DNA from: Nicotiana tabacum
Taxonomy: Eukaryota > Streptophyta > Magnoliopsida > Solanales > Solanaceae
Direction of reading: 5' to 3'
Assembly: GCF_000715075.1 (NCBI RefSeq)
Contig: NC_134095.1
Location: 11,722,222-11,786,221, forward strand
DNA length: 64,000 nucleotides
Part shown: positions 57,429-64,000 of the stretch, in pieces
Layout: every line of letters begins with the position of its first letter
How positions within the stretch are numbered: position 1 is the first letter of the stretch
The notes under the pieces: generated by a model
Told to the model about the DNA's origin: nothing
Seen by the model: only the letters and a program-made list of their open reading frames with translations
The model's database searches: none
Translations under genes and position numbers: made by a program

Positions 57429-57594
57429 CTGTTCAGAAAGAGAAAAGAACAAAACAAAATTAAAATGAGACAAGAAAAGAGAATTTTATTAAAAATGCGG
57501 GATAACAGGGTTCACACTTTACAAAATAAAATGAGATTTGGATTACACCCTGGAATAATCCGAAAAACAAGAAAGAAAAATCAAAGCCTACTAC
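57429..57594 (-). other. Candidate intron between protease and RT
   Basis: In sense the protease-side frame ends GAGTCCTG followed by GTAGTAGG. The RT-side frame begins after CTTTCTGAACAG. Removing these 166 T-rich bases joins the two frames in phase (ES-C-SLFTG). Ogre elements are known to have an intron at this place. Without removal the frame ends at TAG right after TCCTGG. The splice sites are inferred. Confidence 0.55.
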
Positions 57595-58500
57595 CAGGAC
57601 TCCCCCCGGGTAGGAAGAGGAGTAACCGTCCAATTGTTGGTATTGGCCTTAGGCCCCACAAACTGTATGTCTGCTCTGCTGGAACCCTCTCCAACTTCTA
57701 TTACATGGACATCAGCGAATAGCCTTTCGAAGCTCTAATTCAAATCCCCGTCCATCCCAATCAATGGTCCGAGAATTTTCGGGACAGGTGATCCCTTGGC
57801 ACTTGCTCTAACAAAGGACCTGGAGAGACGCGGAATTGGTTTGGGAAGAACCCAAACTCTCTTCTTCATTTTCCGCGCTCGTTTTACATCTGCCGCAGTA
57901 GGTTTGAACCTCAATCCAAAGGTCTCTGAATTCTTGGGCAAGGAGACAGGTTGAACAATCCCCTGAAGCTCAGGCCCCCGGCCTTTTCCTGGCACAAACC
58001 CATTACCCAGCATTTCTGAAACCATCATGACGTTTGCGGAAGCTACCCTGGGGTGTGGAATGCTTTCCCCCTCGGGAATCTTGTTTGCAGACACTGCATC
58101 GAGAATCTGGTAAACCCAGGGACCTTTGTCATCATTGGTTTCTATGAAGGGCACAATGGCGCCTCCCATGGTGCACGCAGTGTCTTCCCCATGCAGCACG
58201 ACATCTTGTCTGTCCCATTCGAACTTGACCATTTGATGCAAGGTGGATGGCACCGCTTTGGCCGCGTGGATCCACGGTCGTCCCAACAAAAGGTTATAAG
58301 ATACCGCTGCATCCAATACCTGGAACTCCATGGTAAACTAGACCGGGCCGATGGTCAACTCAAGTATAATATCCCCCACGATGGCCGTTCCACTTCCGTC
58401 AAATCCTCGGACGCAAATGTTGTTCTTGCGGATTCTACCATGGTCAATCTTCAACTGGTTCAGGGTGGATAATGGACAAATATTGGCACTGGAGCCGTTA
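57595..58500 (-). pseudogene. pol: Aspartic protease and linker, with two stops
   Basis: The protease starts at about 58500 with the active-site motif ALVDNGSSANI (D-N-G-S-S instead of D-S/T-G). It continues through CVRGFDGSG and, after a TAG at 58338, MEFQVLDAAVSYNLLLGRPW, a conserved protease C-terminal segment, then a basic linker (RARKMKKRVW, PIPRLSRSF). Another stop at 57735 lies before the last conserved part (SFERLFADVHVIEVGEG). It would cleave the polyprotein; this copy is dead unless the stops were read through. Confidence 0.85.
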
Positions 58501-59980
58501 TCCACCAATGCTCGAGTAACTGCCGAATCTTCACATTTAACAGTCAAGTAGAGAGCTTTATTATGTTCTGTGCCCTCCACTGGCAGATCATCATCAGAGA
58601 ACGTTACCATGTTTATCTCAAAATTTTTGTTGGCAATCGTTTCAAGGTGGTTTACTGAAATTTCATTGGGCACATGAACTTCATTCAGTATCTTCATCAG
58701 GGCCCGGCGATGTTCATCCGAATGGATCAGTAGTGATAACAACGAGATTTGGGCCGGTGTTTTCTTCAATTGTTCGACTACGGAGTAATCCTGCACTTTT
58801 ATCTTTTTCAAGAACTCCTCCGGCGCTTCTTCTGACACGGGTTTCTTTGTTACTGCTAGGTTGGACCTTCTCAACTCCAGGGGAGCGAAACACCGTCCCG
58901 ACCGAGTTAGTCCCTGCGCCTCACAACTATCCTCCTCCACTTGCTTTCCTTTGTACATTACCACTGCCTTTTCGTACTTCCAAGGCACGGCTTTGCTATC
59001 AATCACTAGCAAATGGACTACCGGCTTTATGGTGACCAATTCCCTGCAGACCCCTTTCACAACAACTACGGGTGTGGATGATGTCCCCAATACTACCAAT
59101 TTGGCTGGCTCTGGTTTCTTTGTTGCGGTGGACGGATTCTTCCCTAATATCACCACTGGCTTGACATCTTCCCCCTTCAACTGTACCCCTGGTCTCCCAC
59201 CGATTGATTCTTCTTTCGAAGCGGCATGGATCATCATCACCGTCGATGAGGGTTTCCTCGGCTCTCCTCCCTTGTACACCAGCTCGATCATGTGAGCTTC
59301 GTGGTGCACTGGCAATGGGTTCTGGTTGATGTTGGGTGCATCCGGCGTCTGGACCTCGATCTTGTTGGCATCAATAAGATCTTGTATTGCATGCCTTAAC
59401 CTCCAACATTTTTCGGTATCATGCCCAAGCATTCCTGAGCAGTACTCGCAGCTTATCGATCGGTCCAAATTTTGGGGTGGGGGGTTTGTCCCTCTAGGCT
59501 CGACAGGACTCACCAAACCTAGCTGCCTCAATTTGTGGAACACGGCGGTATAGGTCTCTCCCAACTCAGTAAAAGCTCTATGTCTCTGTAGCCTGTCATT
59601 TCTAGCAGCTTGACTTCCTCGAAATCCTGCCCCAAGAGGGTTCCTGTATGCCCTTGGTGGAGGGTAGGCGTTTTGGGGTGGAAGGTATGTGCTCTGTGGA
59701 GGTGGATATGCATTTTGGGGAGCCGGCGCACGCCATTGTGGGCGAACCAGAGGCTGAGTGTATGTTTGGGCTTGGTGCACGGAGAAGTGTGGTTCTTGAG
59801 GGGGATAGTAGTGTTGTGGCGGGCTGTATGGATAATTTGGCCTGTGGGGTCTGGGTTGGTTGTAGTAGGGTTTGCCGGACCTGGACCAACCGCCTGTCTC
59901 AACCGTGGCGACTTCTTCTTTCTTCTTCCTTCCCATCGTACCTCCCGTACCGCTCTGAATAGCCTGGGTCGTTGCCTTGA
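58501..59980 (-). pseudogene. gag: Gag C-terminal half with zinc knuckle
   Basis: The frame (from MGRKKKEEVATVETGGW at 59936) has a tyrosine/proline-rich region (YPPP and PPQNAYPPP repeats), the conserved FTELGETYTAVFHKLRQLG, and a zinc knuckle CEYCSGMLGHDTEKC (C-x2-C-x5-H-x4-C, residues about 163-177). After that comes a long linker to the protease. It is open over 532 codons. Relative to element E, about 23 bp are deleted near 59980-60005, which puts it out of frame with the capsid part. Confidence 0.85.
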
Positions 59981-60000
59981 GCGCTGAGTAATTCAGGATT

Positions 60001-61050
60001 TTATCGGACCACTATCTTTACCACTTCATTGAAGGATTTTCCAACCGTCGTCACCAAGTGACCAAAGTAAGTTGGATCCAGCGTTTGCAAGAAGTAGTCC
60101 ACCATTTCTCCCTCTCTCATGGGAGGATCAACCCTGGCTGCCTGTTCTCTCCAGCGGAAACCAAACTCGCGAAATCTTTCCCCAGGCTTCTTTCCGGTCC
60201 TCAGTAATGTGAGACGGTCAGGGACTATCTCGAGGTTGTATTGAAAGTGACCTGCGAAAGCCTGCGCTAGATCATCCCAAGTGTACCATCTGCTGGGATC
60301 TTGCCTGGTATACCATTCCAATGCCGATCCACTCAAGCTTTGACCAAAATAAGCTATCAGTAGCTCATCTTTGCCGCCTGCTACTCTCATTTTGCTACAA
60401 AAGCCCCGCAAATGTGCCATAGGATCACTGTGCCCTTCATATAAGTCAAACTTAGGCATCTTGAATCCTGCCGGGAGTTGGACGTCCGGGAAAGGGCATA
60501 GATCCTTGTAGGCCACGCTGACCTGGTTGCCCAATCCATGCATGCTCCTGAAGGATTGCTCCAGGCTTTTGAACTTCCTCATTACCTCATCTTGCTCTGG
60601 GACCTTAACCGGCTTTTCTATCTCCGTCGGGACCTCCAAGTGTGGATTATAGGTATGGGGTTCTGGTGCATTGAATGTGGGTTCAGGGGGATAGTACTGC
60701 GCATCGTGAGCCTGAAACAACGGCTCACTGGTTGATCTTTGCAGTGTGGCTGGTGTGGGTCCCATAAAAGTGGGAACATTTGGTGGTGGGAAAGGTTGAT
60801 GGGGTGGTGGAACTTGGGAATCATAGGGGCTTCTCTCCTGATAATAACGGTGATTCGGGAGGCTTGTTGAAGGGCCAGAGTGAGGGTATTCCGGCATATG
60901 CCCTAGTGGCTCAGGGCTCTTTTGTACTTTAGCCAGTGCTAACTGCATCGCATTCATCTCCAATCCCATCCTCTCTATCTTCTCCATTGACTCTTTCAGC
61001 AACTGGCTTACTGGCCTTTCTTCCTCGGCACTGTTTTCTGAAGTAGTCAT
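60001..61050 (-). pseudogene. gag: Gag N-terminal half (capsid)
   Basis: The start MTTSENSAEEERP opens a 349-codon frame: a helical N-terminus (SQLLKESMEKIERMGLEMNA), a proline-rich part, and then the retrotransposon capsid domain (FKMPKFDLYEGHSDPMAHL, SALEWYTRQD, WDDLAQAFAGHFQYN, RFREFGFRWREQAARVDPP). It stops prematurely at 60001 (VVKIVVR) because of the small deletion. Gag packages the RNA; it follows ORF1 and motif S12 in sense. Confidence 0.88.
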
Positions 61051-61299
61051 GATTATTGGTACAGGTCCCTTGGATCTGGTTTGATAAGGATGTGTTGCCA
61101 GAACGTTTTAACAACTAACTGTCTGATATTTGGGAAAACAACAAACTTGTTAGCATTAGAGTTTAACAGATTTGGTAATAGCACGTTGGGGATGCAATGC
61201 TCCTAAGCAGTTAGCCATTTCTAACATGTTTTTGCTTCAACCGCATGCGTCATCCCGACTTGCTTTATTTGTGCATTTAAAGTGTTTTTGGAACCCCCC
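61051..61299 (-). other. Gap between purine tract and gag start
   Basis: Short non-coding stretch; nothing recognised apart from its place between motif S12 and gag. Confidence 0.4.
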
Positions 61300-61380
61300 G
61301 TTTTCTCTCTATTATTTTTTCTTTTTTCTTCTCTCTTTTTCCCTTTTTCTTTCTTTCTCTTCTTTTTTTTCTTTCCTTTT
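61300..61380 (-). repeat. Purine tract (sense) after motif S12
   Basis: T/C-rich plus strand (TTTTTTCTTTTTTCTTCTCT and similar) between motif S12 and gag, equivalent to 25105-25270 and 51720-51866. Confidence 0.6.
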
Positions 61381-61386
61381 AGTGGC

Positions 61387-61452
61387 GGTCGAATCTTATG
61401 TGGATTGCCTACGTATCACGTCCCCACATGAATCAGACCGGGCGTAGTTCTG
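61387..61452 (-). ncRNA. Structured repeat motif, site S12 (pre-gag)
   Basis: The outer arms are CTACG (61409-61413) and CGTAG (61443-61447). The inner arms are TCACGT (61416-61421) and ACATGA (61426-61431), with one C-A mismatch. The second hairpin has AATC and GATT at 61392-61408. The inner stem resembles those at the equivalent sites S4 and S10 (TCATG/CATGA). Confidence 0.7.
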
Positions 61453-61644
61453 CCACAAAGTAAAGACACAAAATTCTTTTGGAATCATTTCAATCATCAC
61501 CAAAATTTGCTATTACAAACAACTTATTTTAAACAAAGAACAGCAATAGTACAGATTCCAAAATTCTTAACCTGACTCGATAAAAAGAAAAAAACAACAT
61601 ATGGGAAGATAACGGACCCATAAAATCAACAAACAAGACTCGAA
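61453..61644 (-). other. Spacer between ORF1 and motif S12
   Basis: About 190 bases, A-rich on the plus strand, no gene or clear repeat. Confidence 0.4.
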
Positions 61645-63774
61645 CTAGGGATACATTAAGGATTTCAACTTAGGTGCTTGCGAGGCATCGTTCGGCCTTT
61701 CCGCGGGCTTTGGTGTGAGACCTCTTTGTAAGATTTTCAACTCATTCATGATCCGGTGAACATAGCCCATGACGGAGGCGAGTAGGGCATCACGAGGCAT
61801 CTGCTCGCATGCCAAGCATCTCATGTAAATGTAGTGCCCAATCTCGTCAATCCTACCTCGGATGTTGTCCCTTTCCCTGAATAATTTCTCTATTCACCGG
61901 TTTTTCAGCCCCAGTGCTTGAGCATTGTCGGCGAGTCGATCCTGGAATCTCTCCATTTGTTTTTCCATTCTGGCCATCATGCCATAACAACATCTTCTGT
62001 CAGTTTAGGCATCTCGGGCTTGTTTAAAGATCCGCTCCTGAAGAGTGGAGTTCGTTTCTCTTAATAGTCCGATGCTTATTTCAGAATCCCTTATGACTTG
62101 TTGCAGATGCTTTCTCCGGGCCATTGTACCTTTTGCCCATCTGACCCGCATTCTCGCTATGCAAGCTTCAGATCTTTCCAAGTCCTCTCGGCTTTTGCTA
62201 ATCTGGCTCCTCAGCTCTGCTATCAATCTCTCATTAGACCGATTTTTCTGTTGGTCACCGGCATTCTTTCTGTCTTGGCGGATTCGGGCTCTCAGGGCCT
62301 TGTTTTCTTGGGCCAACTTGTTCTTTTTCCCTTTGTCGGCAGCAACTTGCACATCATTTTCAAATTCCAGGTCCCTAATCTGTTGCTTCAGCTTGCCTAT
62401 TTCTGCCCTGCAGTTTTCTTCTTTTGCAAGCCAGCCCCATTGTTCTTGCGATGACTCAACAAAATCTTGGAGGTGAGGTCTTTTGGTTGGCCGTTCTGGT
62501 TCGTCTCTCGCAGTGCTCTTCTTTTTATGCCAAGCGAGATAAGCAGGTGAGACTTCACCTCTGGATAGGTCACACACTCGGGTATTCGCCGGCAAATACT
62601 GGCATTCGCTCCATATATAATGAACTGTCTTTTCATGAAATTGGCCGTCATTGCTGACCTCGACTGCATAAATACTGAGATCTTCGTCTGGGTGTACCAC
62701 CTGACATCTTCCCAATTGTCTCATCACCCGGTAAGGTGCATAAGGCTGAACACCTCTGAGTCCCATTAAGAGGAAGTAAGGACCAGTGGCGGGCATATAC
62801 ACAATTTCTTCAACAGGAAGTCAACCCAATGTCCAATCTATTTGTACTGCGGTGATGGCACGGAGATAGGATACCCAGTCTTCAAACCCTTCCGGTAATC
62901 TGAGCCCTGAAACCCTCAGGTTATATCCTTCGATACAGCCTTCGCTCGTAGATATATAACGCATGTACTGAGGATGATGACATAAGTGCTCGATCATCCA
63001 CATCTGCAATAACAAATTGCATCCTTCGAAGAAATCTGCCCCGGCTTTACAGGCTGTGAGAGCTCGGTATATCTCGGACACTATCATAGGAGCAAGCGTG
63101 CTTTTGTCGTTGGTAATCAGGACCTTGATGATTCCAGCCACCTTCAAATCAATATTTCTATCTTTCCAAGGAAACACCACAATGCCCAAGAATGCTACCA
63201 TGAAGGCGAACCGCCTATGTTCATCCCACTTTGTTCGATTCCCTCCGCTGCAAACACCGCTTTCCGGATCATCGAACCCACCTATATGCCCATACCTCTG
63301 GTATGTGAATTGCAGAGTAGAAAAACCCCTATCCAATTCAGAGTAAGGGACTCCCTTGCTTATCTTCACTAGATCCATGAACTTGTGCGAATTTACGGCT
63401 CTCGGAGCGATCAGATATTTGTGCCTTAACCCCTCAGTAATGCCCATGTAGCCTGCTACCTCTTCTAAGGTTGGGGTGAGTTCAAAATCCGAGAAGTGGA
63501 ATACATTGTGGGCCGGGTCCCAAAATGTAACCAAAGCCTTTATGATGTCACATCTGGGCTTGACATTCAACAAACTGGTCAGACCTCCCAGATGCAGTTT
63601 GATCTTGTCTTGCTCTGACTTTTCCAAATCCTCCCACCATAAGCGCAACTCCAAAGGGATCTTGGTCCTAACTGTTACAGGCAAACTTGGACTTGTGCTC
63701 ATTCTGCATGTTGGTTTGGGGTGATTAGGACTCGTGGGACTCAAAAGAAAAAATAAACCAAAATTGACGCACAT
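61645..63774 (-). pseudogene. ORF1 upstream of gag: plant-mobile-domain-like protein with coiled coil
   Basis: One frame of about 700 codons runs from 63774 (a better start is MSTSPSLPVTVRTK at 63702) to TAG at 61645. It is broken only by stops at 62821, 62005 and 61894. The N-terminal 300 residues (LRLWWEDLEKSEQDKIKLHL, LVTFWDPAHNVFHFSDFELT, PTLEEVAGYMG) look like the plant mobile domain/DUF7745 type of protein often found with Tat/Ogre elements. After about residue 400 there is a long heptad-rich coiled coil (EIGKLKQQIRDLEFEN, KLAQENKALRARI, LIAELRSQISKSREDLERSE). The end has DNIRGRIDEIGHYIYMR. Function unknown. Domain name from memory, so moderate confidence; the frame itself is clear. Confidence 0.75.
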
Positions 63775-64000
63775 TTAAATAAAACTTGGGACTTGTCAAT
63801 ATGGCCTTTCAGCACCTCGAAGCAGATTTAAAGGTTGTGTTTTACCAACCGGACGAAACCCTTGAGAAAAATGAGCAAGAACGGTGTTCTTGCAAAAACA
63901 GCCTTCCGCCGTCTTTCTAGGGACATTCGGCCATTTTTCAAGAATGGAGTCGCCTGACTTCTTTATGACGAAAAATTGAGGTTTTGACATTTTTTGGACT
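63775..64000 (-). other. Leader of the large element at the window edge
   Basis: Contains CGGTG..CTTGCAAAAACAGCCTTCCG, CATTCGGCCATTTTTC and GACTTCTTTATGAC, the same module as the 219-bp duplication at 52402-52800 of the insert. Non-coding. The 5' LTR must lie further right. Confidence 0.6.

Larger units (their letters stand above)
31268..64000 (-). mobile_element. Large minus-strand Tat/Ogre element, interrupted by 42901-57322
   Basis: In sense order from the right this has leader, ORF1 (63774-61645), gag and protease (61050-57595), a probable intron, RT-RNase H-RNase H-integrase (57428-57323 joined to 42900-39525), 3' UTR with minisatellite, PPT and 3' LTR (35696-31268). The 5' LTR lies beyond 64000. 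Coding regions have many stops plus at least two frameshifts, so it is defective, yet almost all domains can be read. Confidence 0.85.

Noticed and set aside
8170..61452. The structured motif as a hammerhead ribozyme (it contains CTGAT next to a stem, and retrozymes are known in plants)
   Set aside because: The required CTGATGA and GAAAC core and a cleavage triplet in the right place are missing at all 12 sites. The conserved bases are CCTGATTC and GATACGTAGGC instead.
1..64000. Endogenous pararetrovirus or host gene content
   Set aside because: No movement or coat protein motifs and no intron-exon gene structure were seen. All RT-type domains found are of the LTR-retrotransposon or LINE kind.

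Overview
This is repeat-only plant nuclear DNA. I found no host gene, tRNA or rRNA. The LTR retrotransposon types and the style of the LTRs (for example clustered TGCGGTCCGCA-like palindromes) suggest an asterid, probably Solanaceae. That assignment is recognition, not proof. Almost every base belongs to nested, mostly dead retrotransposons of the Ty3/gypsy Tat/Ogre and chromovirus types, with fragments of a LINE and a Ty1/copia element.

Layout. (1) 1-1173: unassigned. (2) 1174-19290: a chromovirus-like shell with 2.7-kb LTRs (1174-3857 and 16609-19290), a tRNA-Met type primer site and a polypurine tract, but no gag-pol of its own. Its interior holds the 3' half of a minus-strand Tat/Ogre element (4120-13259: LTR, 3' UTR with a 40-unit minisatellite, integrase) joined to a LINE 3' end (13260 to about 14040). 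(3) 19291-20789: an LTR-like segment in minus orientation. (4) 20790-21341: a copia pol fragment, cut at 21342 by a plus-strand, pol-deleted Tat/Ogre element (21342-31267). That element is cut at 31268 by a larger minus-strand Tat/Ogre element running past 64000. (5) The larger element (3' LTR 31268-35696; 3' UTR; integrase, RNase H and RT 39525-42900; protease, gag and an extra ORF1 57323-63774) is split inside its polyprotein by a 14.4-kb non-autonomous element (42901-57322). This insert has LTRs about 1% different, an ATCAT target duplication, a tRNA-Arg type primer site and a polypurine tract. It is the youngest insertion in the window.

How the parts work together. The coding parts form a classic Tat/Ogre set: ORF1, gag with a zinc knuckle, protease, a probable intron, RT-RNase H, a second archaeal-type RNase H and integrase. 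All copies here carry nonsense codons, frameshifts or deletions. The non-autonomous insert has every cis signal but no enzyme, so it must have been moved by a relative in trans.

Most interesting signal. A roughly 55-70 base motif occurs 12 times in the four Tat/Ogre elements. Fixed bases flank stems whose two arms change together, and the sites sit at set places: before gag, after pol and before the 3' polypurine tract. It looks like an undescribed structured RNA (or DNA) element. Second to this are minisatellites in the 3' UTRs, several built around small inverted repeats, including about 40 palindromic telobox units and a 30-bp array with 330-bp higher-order structure.
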